Source of the DNA: Pseudomonadota bacterium
Lineage (GTDB): Bacteria > Myxococcota_A > Polyangia > Polyangiales > Polyangiaceae
Direction of reading: 5' to 3'
Assembly (NCBI GenBank): GCA_023418705.1
Contig: JAEZYZ010000353.1
Span: forward strand, 1 to 21,862
DNA length: 21,862 bases
This document shows positions 1 to 7,527 of the stretch, in pieces. Position numbers and translations under genes: made by a program. Under the pieces are notes generated by a model. The model saw only the letters and a list, made by a program, of their open reading frames with translations. It had not been told where the DNA came from and did no database searches. The number at the start of each line of letters is the position of its first letter. Within the stretch, counting starts at the first letter, position 1.

Positions 1-1552
1 ACCCGGGCCCGCGCAAGCCCAGCGCGATCGCGCACTGGCCGCTCGCGAGGTTGGGCGAGGTCGCCGGGAACCGGCGCGGCTCCACCCGCGCCGCGCCGCG
101 CTCGCGCCGCCGCCGCTCGAAGCTCGCGTTCTCCTCGAGCGTGGCGGCGACGGTGCCCACGATCACGCCGGCCCGCGCGCCCGCCAGCGCCGCGAGCTCC
201 GGCGCGAGATCGATCGCGGCCGCGGTCACCAGCTCGCTCAAGGCGTCGAGGCGCGCCACCTTCTCCGGTGGGCACCGCAGATGCGGCAGCGCCGCGTCGA
301 GGCAAAACCGCGAGACGGGCCTGCCGACCGCGCGCAGGCCGACCGCGTCGAGCCGCGGGGCCGTGCGCTGCGGCCTCGGCGTCCTCGAGACGACGAGCGC
401 CGCGTTGGCGCCGCCGAACGCCGCCGACAGCTTGAGGCAGTGCCCGATCGGGGCGGGCACTGCGGACGGTAGTAGCCGGCTCTGGCAGCTCGGATCGAGG
501 GGACCGTCGCCGGCAGCCGCCGGAAGCACCCCCCGCTCCATGGCGTCGAGCGCCGACAGCGTCTCCAGCGCCCCCGCCGCGCCGAGCGTGTGACCGATCG
601 ACGCCTTGAAGGGGTGCAGCACCAGCCGCTCTTGATGGACGCCGAAGACGCTCTCGAGGGCCCGCAGCTCGGCGGCGTCGTTGAACGCGGTGGCGGTGGC
701 GTGCGCGCTCACCAGGTCGATCTCGCTCGCGCGGAGCCCCGCGTCGTGCAGCGCGGCCCGGCTCGCCTCCGCCAGGCCGCGCCCCGAGCGATCCGGCGCC
801 GTCACGTGCACGGCGTCGGCGCTCGCCGAAAAGCCCGTCACCCAGCCGAGCGCCCGCGCTCTCGGTGGAGGCTCGCTGACGAGCGCCAAGAGCGCCGCCC
901 CCTCCCCCAGGGCCATGCCGTCGCGGTCGCGACGAAAGGGCGAGGGGTGGCTCGCCGTCGTGGCGCCGAGCGCCTCGAAGCCGGCGGCAACGAACGGATC
1001 GAGCGCGTCGTAGCCTCCGGCGATCACGAGATCGACGTGGCCGGCCTGCAGCCAGCGGCAGCCGACGCCGATCGCCACCGTCGACGAGGCGCACGCGGCC
1101 AGAACGTTGGTCGTGAGCGTTGGCGTCACCCGCAGCAGATCCGGCAGCCGCCCTGCCGGCGCGAAGTAGTTGGCGCGCCGCGCCAAGGCGCCGTCGAGCG
1201 GGCCACCGGTGTCGATCCGTTCGAAGGCCAGGCGTTGGCTCTCCAGGCCGCCGCACGACGTCCCGATCGCGAGCCCGATCCGCAGCGATCGGAAGTCGGG
1301 CAAGACCTGCTCGATCGCTTGCGCGATCTGGGCCGAGGCGGCAGCCAGCAGCGCCTCCGCCCGCTCGGAGCCCTCGCTCCCTCCAAGCCGGGCCCGCGCC
1401 GCGAACGGCCGGCGCAAGCCGGCGCGCTCGAGGCCCTCATCCCGCTGGATCCCGCGTGGCGCGGGCTGCCCTGGGGCGCCGGCGCGCACCGCCTCCGGGC
1501 CGCGTCCGAGCGCCGACACCGCGCCGTACCCGATCACCGCGACGGGGTTCAC
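1..1552 (-). CDS. Ketosynthase fused to a chain-length-factor-like half (3' end outside window)
   Basis: Reading the minus strand from a GTG at 1552 gives an uninterrupted 517-codon frame that leaves the window at base 1. The first ~390 residues are a FabF-type beta-ketoacyl-ACP synthase, which would condense malonyl-ACP with an acyl chain. The nucleophile Cys154 lies in AACASS, His284 in SAHATAT (the usual HGT is HAT here), and Lys316 and His321 in FKASIGHTLGAAGA. AAFGGANAAL follows near residue 380. From ~400 a second thiolase-fold half begins; its GVIVGT, FPATSPN and ALGLRGPG motifs align with the second half of the gene just upstream. The window ends just before that half's active-site position. 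The GTG overlaps the upstream TGA as GTGA, so the two genes are probably translationally coupled. A pigment or polyene lipid pathway is inferred; the exact product is unknown. Confidence 0.85.
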   Translation of the reverse strand, partial: MNPVAVIGYGAVSALGRGPEAVRAGAPGQPAPRGIQRDEGLERAGLRRPFAARARLGGSEGSERAEALLAAASAQIAQAIEQVLPDFRSLRIGLAIGTSCGGLESQRLAFERIDTGGPLDGALARRANYFAPAGRLPDLLRVTPTLTTNVLAACASSTVAIGVGCRWLQAGHVDLVIAGGYDALDPFVAAGFEALGATTASHPSPFRRDRDGMALGEGAALLALVSEPPPRARALGWVTGFSASADAVHVTAPDRSGRGLAEASRAALHDAGLRASEIDLVSAHATATAFNDAAELRALESVFGVHQERLVLHPFKASIGHTLGAAGALETLSALDAMERGVLPAAAGDGPLDPSCQSRLLPSAVPAPIGHCLKLSAAFGGANAALVVSRTPRPQRTAPRLDAVGLRAVGRPVSRFCLDAALPHLRCPPEKVARLDALSELVTAAAIDLAPELAALAGARAGVIVGTVAATLEENASFERRRRERGAARVEPRRFPATSPNLASGQCAIALGLRGPG

Positions 1553-3762
1553 GGAGCGCTCACCGGGTCCCGCGCCGGCGCGCCGAGCTCGGTGACGTAG
1601 ATCCGACCCGGGCTCCTGCCGATCACCAGCGCGTGATCGATCTGGCCGCTGCCGATCAGCGCTGCGGCGATGCACAGGGCCATGGCGCCCGCCGCCTCGT
1701 GCTGCCCTACCCGCTCCGAAACCTCGAGCCGCGGCACGTCGGCCCAGCGGGTGCCAGCCAGCAGCGCCCCGGCGTCGAAGCCAGGCGTGCCGACCAACAC
1801 CCGCGCGCGCTCGGCGGCGGCGGGCGCCGAGCCCTCGGCGATCAGCCGCTCGGCACCCCCCGACCACGCCTGCTCGTGCCGCAGCACCTCGGCGAGCTCA
1901 CGCCCCCCGCGACCGTGAACGTGCTGTCGCCGCTCGATCACCAGGAAGCCCGCGCCCTCGCCTCGCCCCTCCGAGCGCCCGGTGCACAGCGGCGCCAGCA
2001 CCTGCGCGACGACGGAGTCGCTCGGTTCGGCGGAGCCGGCGACCAGCGCGCTCGTGAGGCCGAGGCTCAGCAGATCCAGCGCGACGCCGAACGCCTGCTC
2101 ACCGCTGGTTTGCAGGTCGCTCACCGTGAGCACGGGACCGCTCAACCCGAGGTAGATGGAAGCGTTGCCCGCCGCCGCCGACGGGACCAGGTGGGGGAAC
2201 TCCGCCGGGTTGGCGAAGCGAGGACCGCGGGAGGCCACGCGCCGCAAGAATTCGACCGATCGCTCGACGTTGCCGTACGCGCTGCCAGCGATCAAACCCA
2301 CGTCTGCCGGGCCGAGGCTGGCCGATGCCAGCGCGCGCTCGGCCCCCAAGGCCACCCAGCGCGCGGCTCGGTCGAAGCGCCGGGAACGGGCGGCGTCGAG
2401 CTCCACCTCTCCCACTCCCGCGTCGAGGGTCTCGTCCGGGAGCGCATGACGGGCGCAGTCAACCCCCTCCAGCACGCCGCCCGGGCCCAGACAGCACGCC
2501 CCGGTGATGACCAGCGGCTCGCGCGGCGCCGCTTCCGGCCGTCGATCGGCCAACGACGCCTTCTCGAAGCAGAGCACGCAGCCCGTGCCGCCGAAGCCGA
2601 ACGAGCTCGACAGCGCGACGTTCGCCCCGAACGCGAGGCCCTCGCCGCGCACGTGGCGCAGCGGCAGCGCTGGGTCGGGCGTCGTCAGACCGCCGGTGGG
2701 GGGCAGCATGGCTTGATCGAGCGCCAGCACCGTCATCACCGCCTCGAGCGCGCCGGCGGCCCCCAAGGTGTGGCCGAGCTGTCCCTTGCAGGAGGAGACG
2801 AAGAGCCGCTCGAGCTCGGCGCCGAAGACGCGATCGAGCGCCCGCCACTCCATCGCGTCGTTGTGGCGCGTCGCGGTCCCGTGCGCGTTGACGTAGTCGA
2901 CCTCCCCCGGCGTGCGCCCGGCCCGTCCGAGGGCGGCGTGTAGGAGGCGAGCGGCGGTCTCTCCCGTCGGCTCGGGGTGGGTGATGTGGTGGGCTTCGGC
3001 GGCGATCGCCCAGCCGCTCAACCAACCGTACACGCGGGCGCCGCGCGCGCGGGCCGCCGACTCGGGCTCGAGCAGCAGGAACGCGGCGGCCTCCCCGAGG
3101 CTCAAGCCGGCCCGCTCGGCGTCGAACGGCCGGCACGGCGCCGCGTCCAGGGCGCCCAAGGCGTTGAAGCCCGTGAACGTGAGCGAGCACAAGCCGTCGG
3201 TCCCCCCGGCGAGCACCGCGCGCGCGCGCCCCTGCTCGATCCAGGCCGCGCCCTGCACGATGGCGTTGGCGCTGCTCGAACATGCGCTGCAGACGGTCGC
3301 CACCCGCTCCACCGGTCCCAGCACCCGAGCGAGCCGCTCGCCGGTCGTGGACAGCGGGTAGGACAGGAGCCGCTGGACGGCGCGATCCTCGGCCGGCGTC
3401 TGCTCGAGCGTCGACAGCACCGCCTCCGCCTCGAACATCCCGCCGGTGGTGCCGCCGATCGCGATCGACAAGCCCGCCGCTCCGGCGGCAAGCCGAGCGT
3501 CGGCGAGCGCCTCGCGCGCCGCGATCAGCGCCAGGCCGTCGCTGCGCGACCACTCCTGCCGCTCCGCCGCGGGGACCACGTCATCTAGCCGCAGGTCGAT
3601 CTCGGCGGCGACCCTGCAGTGCTGGCCGCCCGCGTCGAACAGGCGCACCGGGCGGATGCCACGACGGCCCTCCAAGAGCGCGCGCCACGACGCGCGCGCC
3701 CCCTGCCCCAAAGCAGAGATCGCGCCGACGCCGGTGATCGCGATGCGCTCCGGTCGCGACAT
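1549..3762 (-). CDS. Tandem ketosynthase / chain-length-factor-like fusion protein
   Basis: This 737-residue protein has two thiolase-fold halves. Residues ~5–400 form an intact FabF-like ketosynthase: Cys161 (CSACSSS), His294 (NAHGTAT), Lys326 and His331 (CKGQLGHTLGAAGA), and FGFGGTG near 388. Residues ~415–737 are a degenerate copy, with GLIAGSAYGN, FPHLVPSAAAGN and YLGLSGP as in the Ketoacyl-synt_2/CLF-type proteins of aryl-polyene-like clusters. Aligning LTVSDLQTSGEQAF with VATVCSACSSSANAI puts Gln551 where the nucleophilic cysteine should be, the substitution typical of chain-length factors. The frame is open further upstream, to 3921, but the ATG at 3762 matches the family N-terminus (SRPERIAITGVGAIS) and sits 4 bases after the ACP stop. 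Usually KS and CLF are separate subunits, so fusion of the two is unusual. Product unknown. Confidence 0.9.
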   Translation of the reverse strand: MSRPERIAITGVGAISALGQGARASWRALLEGRRGIRPVRLFDAGGQHCRVAAEIDLRLDDVVPAAERQEWSRSDGLALIAAREALADARLAAGAAGLSIAIGGTTGGMFEAEAVLSTLEQTPAEDRAVQRLLSYPLSTTGERLARVLGPVERVATVCSACSSSANAIVQGAAWIEQGRARAVLAGGTDGLCSLTFTGFNALGALDAAPCRPFDAERAGLSLGEAAAFLLLEPESAARARGARVYGWLSGWAIAAEAHHITHPEPTGETAARLLHAALGRAGRTPGEVDYVNAHGTATRHNDAMEWRALDRVFGAELERLFVSSCKGQLGHTLGAAGALEAVMTVLALDQAMLPPTGGLTTPDPALPLRHVRGEGLAFGANVALSSSFGFGGTGCVLCFEKASLADRRPEAAPREPLVITGACCLGPGGVLEGVDCARHALPDETLDAGVGEVELDAARSRRFDRAARWVALGAERALASASLGPADVGLIAGSAYGNVERSVEFLRRVASRGPRFANPAEFPHLVPSAAAGNASIYLGLSGPVLTVSDLQTSGEQAFGVALDLLSLGLTSALVAGSAEPSDSVVAQVLAPLCTGRSEGRGEGAGFLVIERRQHVHGRGGRELAEVLRHEQAWSGGAERLIAEGSAPAAAERARVLVGTPGFDAGALLAGTRWADVPRLEVSERVGQHEAAGAMALCIAAALIGSGQIDHALVIGRSPGRIYVTELGAPARDPVSAP

Positions 3763-3766
3763 GTGC

Positions 3767-4030
3767 TCAGGCCTGACGCGCCGCCTCGAGGTGGGCCGCG
3801 ATGCTGGCCACCGAAGCGAAAATCGCCCGCGCCTCGTCCCCAGCTGGAATCGCGACGCCGAAGCGCTCCTCCAGCGCCATGGCGAGCTGCAGCGCGTCGA
3901 GCGAATCGAGGCCGAGACCATCGCCGAACAGCGGGGCGTCGTCGGCGATGTCCTCTGCCGACAGATGTTTCAAATCGAGCTCCTCGATCAAGAGGCGCTT
4001 GATGTCTTGCTTGAGCGCGGCAAGCTCCAT
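3767..4030 (-). CDS. Acyl carrier protein
   Basis: A small acidic helical protein of 87 residues. The phosphopantetheine attachment motif is GLGLDSLDALQL, with the modifiable serine in DSL, followed by ALEERFGV. It would carry the growing acyl chain for the two ketosynthases directly downstream; the gap to the next start is 4 nt, which implies one transcript. The N-terminus ELAALKQDIKRLLIEEL resembles the start of ACPs from aryl-polyene and related pigment clusters, so I chose the ATG at 4030. An in-frame ATG at 4051 (adding MLRRIPT) is equally open and has a weak G-rich stretch upstream. Neither start has a good Shine–Dalgarno. The moxR gene ends 76 bases upstream of this ATG. Confidence 0.88.
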   Translation of the reverse strand: MELAALKQDIKRLLIEELDLKHLSAEDIADDAPLFGDGLGLDSLDALQLAMALEERFGVAIPAGDEARAIFASVASIAAHLEAARQA

Positions 4031-4106
4031 GGTAGGGATTCGGCGAAGCATAGGCGCGGACCGCCCCCGAAGCCAACCGCAAGTGACGGTGCTGCGCCGC
4101 GCGGGC

Positions 4107-5120
4107 TCAGGCGCCGACGCGCTTGCGGATGGCCGCGACGACGTCCGCGTCCCGCACCCCTTCCGCCTCCGCGCGGTAGCTCAAGACCAGCCGGTGCCGC
4201 AGCGCCGGCACGAGCAGCTCGAGCACGTCCTCGACGTCGGCCGCCGCTTCACCGCGCAGCGCGGCGCGCGCCTTGGCCGCCAACACCAGCGCCTGGCTGC
4301 CGCGAGGGCCCGCGCCGAAGCGCACGTAGTCCTGGACCTCCGAGGGGGCCTCCTCGTTGCGTGGACGCGAGGCGCGCCCGATGCGCACGGCCAGACGCAC
4401 GGCCTCGTCCGTCACCGGAATGCGCGGCACCAGCGCGCCGATGGCGCGGATCGTATCGATGCTCACGACCGGCTCGATCTCCGCCGCCGGGCCCGAGGTG
4501 GTGCGGCGAGCGATCTCTTGCTCCTGCTCCTCCGACGGATAGTCGACGTGGATCTCGAGCAGAAAGCGATCGAGCTGGGCTTCGGGCAGCGCGTAGGTAC
4601 CCTCTTGCTCGATCGGGTTGCGGGTGGCGAAGACCTGGAAGGGATCGGGCAGCGGGTGGGTGGTGCCGCCGACGGTCACGTGCCGCTCCTGCATCGCCTG
4701 GAGCAAGGCCGCTTGGGTCTTGGGGGGCGTGCGGTTGATCTCGTCGGCCAGCACGAGGTTCTTGAAGATGGGCCCGGCCATGAACCGGACCTCCCGCCGC
4801 ACGGCGCCGCCCGCGTCGACTTCGTTCAGCACGTCGGTGCCGGTGATGTCGGCGGGCAGCAGGTCCGGGGTGAACTGAACACGGCCGAACGACAACCCGA
4901 GCGCCTTGGCCACGCTCGACACGAGCAGCGTCTTCGCGAGGCCCGGCACGCCGACGAGCAAGGCGTGTCCACGGGCGAGCAAGGTGACGACCATCAGCTC
5001 GATGACGTCTTGCTGGCCCACCACGACGCGGGAGACCTGCTCTTTCAAGCGGCTGCACGCATCGGCGCAGCGCTCCAACAATTGAACGTCGGGTGAAACT
5101 TGTGCGGCGGGGGCAGTCAC
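4107..5120 (-). CDS. MoxR-family AAA+ ATPase
   Basis: A 337-residue AAA+ ATPase of the MoxR type. It has Walker A GVPGLAKT (about residues 57–64), Walker B LVLADEIN (~122–129), sensor-1 ATRNP (~165), the family signature IEQEGTYALPEAQLDRF, and arginine motif GPRGSQ in the C-terminal lid. MoxR proteins usually act as chaperone-like ATPases on von Willebrand-factor-domain partners encoded next to them, often with a DUF58 protein. No such partner lies immediately downstream here; the next gene is an ACP. The start is a GTG that overlaps the TGA of the small zinc-ribbon gene upstream (GTGA), which argues for coupled translation with that gene. Its substrate cannot be told from the window. Confidence 0.93.
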   Translation of the reverse strand: MTAPAAQVSPDVQLLERCADACSRLKEQVSRVVVGQQDVIELMVVTLLARGHALLVGVPGLAKTLLVSSVAKALGLSFGRVQFTPDLLPADITGTDVLNEVDAGGAVRREVRFMAGPIFKNLVLADEINRTPPKTQAALLQAMQERHVTVGGTTHPLPDPFQVFATRNPIEQEGTYALPEAQLDRFLLEIHVDYPSEEQEQEIARRTTSGPAAEIEPVVSIDTIRAIGALVPRIPVTDEAVRLAVRIGRASRPRNEEAPSEVQDYVRFGAGPRGSQALVLAAKARAALRGEAAADVEDVLELLVPALRHRLVLSYRAEAEGVRDADVVAAIRKRVGA

Positions 5121-5350
5121 GTTCGATAGGTGCGATGGAGGGGCGCGGAGCTTAGCACCACCTTCATGGTGTCATCGCATTTGCCGCAACGCCCGAAGCC
5201 GAGAGGCGGCAGCGCTCGGGAGCAGCGCCCGCAAACGATCTCGGTTGCCGAGCCCCGACGGCGCGTGTAAGGGCAAACCCCCGGCATGCCCGACGGTGCG
5301 ACCCCATCGAGCCAGGTGCAGGACACCACCGACACGTCGTCACCTGCCAT
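5117..5350 (-). CDS. Small zinc-ribbon protein upstream of moxR
   Basis: A frame of 77 residues whose C-terminal part contains CGRC, eleven residues, then CGKC. This is a classical four-cysteine zinc-ribbon spacing, preceded by one more Cys-Pro. Its TGA overlaps the moxR GTG by four bases, the pattern of a translationally coupled pair, so I consider it a real gene rather than a shadow. The ATG at 5350 is preceded by GGTGA with 7-nt spacing. An alternative ATG at 5287 gives a 56-residue protein consisting of little more than the ribbon, but has a poor Shine–Dalgarno. Either choice overlaps the plus-strand membrane-protein frame head to head. I do not recognise the family. It could bind the MoxR ATPase, RNA or another protein; this is a guess. 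Confidence 0.55.
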   Translation of the reverse strand: MAGDDVSVVSCTWLDGVAPSGMPGVCPYTRRRGSATEIVCGRCSRALPPLGFGRCGKCDDTMKVVLSSAPLHRTYRT

Positions 5351-5543
5351 CGCCCGCTCACCAAGCGCGGTCGACGCCGGCCCGCGCACGGTGGTCGAAC
5401 GGCCGCCACCTGGACTGCAGCGCGGCAAGTACGCCTGGCCGGCCTGGGGGATCGGATCGCTCGGCGGTCTGATCGTGCTGGCGGGACTTGGCTACCTCGT
5501 CTGGCGCCTGTGGCGGCGGCGTTCGAAGGTCGACCTACCGTGA
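5286..5543 (+). CDS. Small single-pass membrane protein
   Basis: An 85-residue frame. The first ~48 residues are polar and rich in Ser, Thr and Pro. One hydrophobic helix follows (about 51–73, Gly- and Leu-rich), then the basic tail RLWRRRSK, which should keep the C-terminus in the cytoplasm. Its TGA overlaps the GTG of the next gene (GTGA), so it is probably co-translated with the flippase-like protein. The start is uncertain: the ATG at 5286 lacks a well-placed Shine–Dalgarno and lies on top of the opposite-strand zinc-ribbon gene. A GTG at 5391 would avoid that overlap but also has no clear ribosome site. No family is recognised. A subunit or regulator of the downstream membrane protein is the simplest inference. 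Confidence 0.55.
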   Translation: MPDGATPSSQVQDTTDTSSPAIARSPSAVDAGPRTVVERPPPGLQRGKYAWPAWGIGSLGGLIVLAGLGYLVWRLWRRRSKVDLP

Positions 5544-6523
5544 GGCGCTTTCTCCGACGGCTTTTGGCAGCCACGCTGCTGGCCGTCGCCCTCTACGGCG
5601 CGTTCGTGGTGTACGCGGGCGTGCGCGAGATCGGCGAGAGCCTGCGGAGCTTTCGCTGGTGGACGTTCGCGCTCGCGCTCGCGCTCGCCAGCTTCAACTA
5701 CGGCCTCCGGTTCGCCAAGTGGGAGTACTACCTGCACCGGCTCCAAATTCGAGGCATTCCCAAGCTCGATAGCCTGCTCGTCTTTTTGTCCGGCTTCGTG
5801 TTGACCGTCACCCCAGGCAAGGTCGGGGAGGTCTTCAAGAGCGCGGTGCTGGCCGAAACTCACGGTGTTTCCGGCGCCCGCACGGCCCCCATCGTGGTGG
5901 CCGAACGCCTGACCGACGTCATCGGCGTGATCGTCTTGATCTTGCTCGGCAGCACCGGTTTTCCAGGCGGCTTGACGTGGGCGATGATCGGAAGCGCCCT
6001 CGTCCTCCTGGGCCTCGTGCTGATCGCGTGGCGGGCGCCGGGCCTCGTGTTGATCGGCTGGCTCGAGCGACGTCAGGGGCGGCTGCAGCGCTTCGCGCCC
6101 AAGCTGCGCGAAGCCTTCGAGAGCCTGCGGGTGCTCGCGTCACCCCGCGCCCTGCTGTGGCCGAGCCTTTTGTCGATCGTGGGCTGGGGCGCGGAGGGGC
6201 TGGCCCTCTACCTGTTGCTGCTGGGTTTTCAGGCGACCGCCGCGCTGCCGCTCACCATCTTCTTCTACGCCACGGCGACGCTCGCGGGGGCGATCATCCC
6301 CGTCCCCGGAGGCCTCGGCGTGGCAGAAGCCATGATCCAGGAGCAGCTCGTGCGGCTCGGCAACGTGGGACAGGGCGACGCCACGTCCGCGATGATCCTC
6401 ATCCGGTTTGCCACGCTGTGGTGGGCGGTGATCGTGGGCTTTGCGGCCCTGGCCCTGTTGCGACGCAAATTCCCGGGGCTGCTCGGCGCCGCCGAGCTCC
6501 GGGCCGCGTCCGAGCCGAGCTGA
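5540..6523 (+). CDS. LPG-synthase-type integral membrane protein (flippase-like fold, UPF0104/AglD family)
   Basis: A 327-residue polytopic inner-membrane protein with about eight hydrophobic helices. Two family signatures are visible: TPGKVGEVFKSAVL with VVAERLTD (roughly residues 95–130), and IPVPGGLGVAEAMIQEQL (roughly 255–275). These mark the LPG_synthase_TM family, whose members resemble the flippase half of MprF and are often linked to lipid or isoprenoid-sugar handling. No soluble aminoacyl-transferase domain is attached, so the protein alone would not be a lysyl-PG synthase. I start it at the GTG that overlaps the preceding stop. A longer in-frame ATG at 5510 adds ten residues of unlikely sequence inside the upstream gene. 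It converges on rluD with no base between the two stop codons. Confidence 0.87.
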   Translation: MRRFLRRLLAATLLAVALYGAFVVYAGVREIGESLRSFRWWTFALALALASFNYGLRFAKWEYYLHRLQIRGIPKLDSLLVFLSGFVLTVTPGKVGEVFKSAVLAETHGVSGARTAPIVVAERLTDVIGVIVLILLGSTGFPGGLTWAMIGSALVLLGLVLIAWRAPGLVLIGWLERRQGRLQRFAPKLREAFESLRVLASPRALLWPSLLSIVGWGAEGLALYLLLLGFQATAALPLTIFFYATATLAGAIIPVPGGLGVAEAMIQEQLVRLGNVGQGDATSAMILIRFATLWWAVIVGFAALALLRRKFPGLLGAAELRAASEPS

Positions 6524-7492
6524 TCAGCGATCGATGCCGGCGCGCAGGCGCTCGAGGGCGCGCGCGAGATCCTCGGGCAGGGGCCGCTCGAACCGCAGCG
6601 GTGCGCCCGTCACCGGGTGGATGAAGCCGAGGACGCCCGCGTGCAGGGCCTGCCGGCCGAGCTGCTCGGCGACCTCCCGGACGAAGGGCTGCGGGCAAGG
6701 CTGCCCATAGAGCGCATCGGCGAGGATCGGCGCCTTGGCTTGCTCGGCCAAGTGCACGCGGATCTGATGCGTGCGCCCGGTCTGGAGCCGGCACTCGACC
6801 AGGGCGGCCCCGCCGGCGACGAGCGTCTCGAGCACGCGGACATGCGTGATGGCCGGGCGGCCGCTGTCGGTGCGGGAGGTGAACCGCAGCCGCGACCTGG
6901 GATCGCGCGCGTGCAGGGTGGAGAGGGTGCCCGTGCGGGGCGTGCCGCAGGTCAGGGCCCAGTAGACCCGCTCGACGGTGCGCGCCGACAGCTGGGCCTT
7001 GAGGCCCTCGCGCGCCGCGGGCTGCTTGGCCACGACCAGGACGCCGCTCGTGTCCTTGTCGAGCCGGTGCACGATCCCGGGCCGCAAAAACCCGAGCGGA
7101 TCGCGCGGATCCACGGGCGCCCGGGAGAAACCCGGGCGGGCGAGCAGGCCGTTGACCAACGTCCCGCCGTGGTGCCCCCGCGCCGGGTGCATGACGACCC
7201 CGGCCGGCTTGTCGACGACGATCAGGTGCTCGTCTTCGAACAGCACCGAGAACGGCACGGAGGGATCGGGCTCGGCGGCGCTCGCCGGAGGCGGCCCCGG
7301 CTCGACCTCGATCACCGCACCGGGGGCGACGCGATCCTTCGGGCGGCAGCCGCGGCCGTCGACGCGCACCCTCCCCTCTTCGATGTACCGCTGCAAGGTG
7401 GCGCGGCTCGTCTCCGGCATCCGGCGCGCCAGCGCCTTGTCCACGCGCTCCTTGGGCTCGCCCGGCCCGATTTCGAACCGAAGCTTGCTCAT
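6524..7492 (-). CDS. rluD: RluA/RluD-family 23S rRNA pseudouridine synthase
   Basis: A 322-residue enzyme that isomerises uridine to pseudouridine in RNA. An N-terminal S4 RNA-binding domain spans about residues 15–65 (RVDKALARR … LQRYIEEGRVRVDG). The catalytic domain carries GIVHRLDKDTSG with the nucleophile Asp145, VVDKPAGVVMHPARG before it, and RLQTGRTHQIRVHL near 240. Length and architecture fit RluD, which modifies the 1911–1917 region of 23S rRNA, but RluC-like or another RluA-type target cannot be excluded from sequence alone. Its stop abuts the stop of the flippase-like gene on the other strand. The small gene upstream ends 35 bases before its ATG, so the two may share a transcript. 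Confidence 0.93.
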   Translation of the reverse strand: MSKLRFEIGPGEPKERVDKALARRMPETSRATLQRYIEEGRVRVDGRGCRPKDRVAPGAVIEVEPGPPPASAAEPDPSVPFSVLFEDEHLIVVDKPAGVVMHPARGHHGGTLVNGLLARPGFSRAPVDPRDPLGFLRPGIVHRLDKDTSGVLVVAKQPAAREGLKAQLSARTVERVYWALTCGTPRTGTLSTLHARDPRSRLRFTSRTDSGRPAITHVRVLETLVAGGAALVECRLQTGRTHQIRVHLAEQAKAPILADALYGQPCPQPFVREVAEQLGRQALHAGVLGFIHPVTGAPLRFERPLPEDLARALERLRAGIDR

Positions 7493-7527
7493 CGCTCAGC
7501 CTGGCCGCGCGCGGAGCGTCGCTCAGC

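Noticed and set aside
1120..2943. Plus-strand open frame of 607 codons opposite the ketosynthase genes
   Set aside because: Low-complexity Arg/Ala/Pro-rich translation with no domain; it lies opposite two well-supported ketosynthase genes and reflects high GC at third positions.
3763..3921. N-terminal extension of the KS–CLF fusion upstream of 3762
   Set aside because: The extra 53 codons overlap the ACP gene in another frame and do not resemble ketosynthase sequence; the family N-terminus begins at the ATG at 3762.
6518..6527. CTGATCAG palindrome at the junction of two convergent genes as a terminator
   Set aside because: It is simply two abutting TGA stop codons on opposite strands; the stem is too short and has no T-run.
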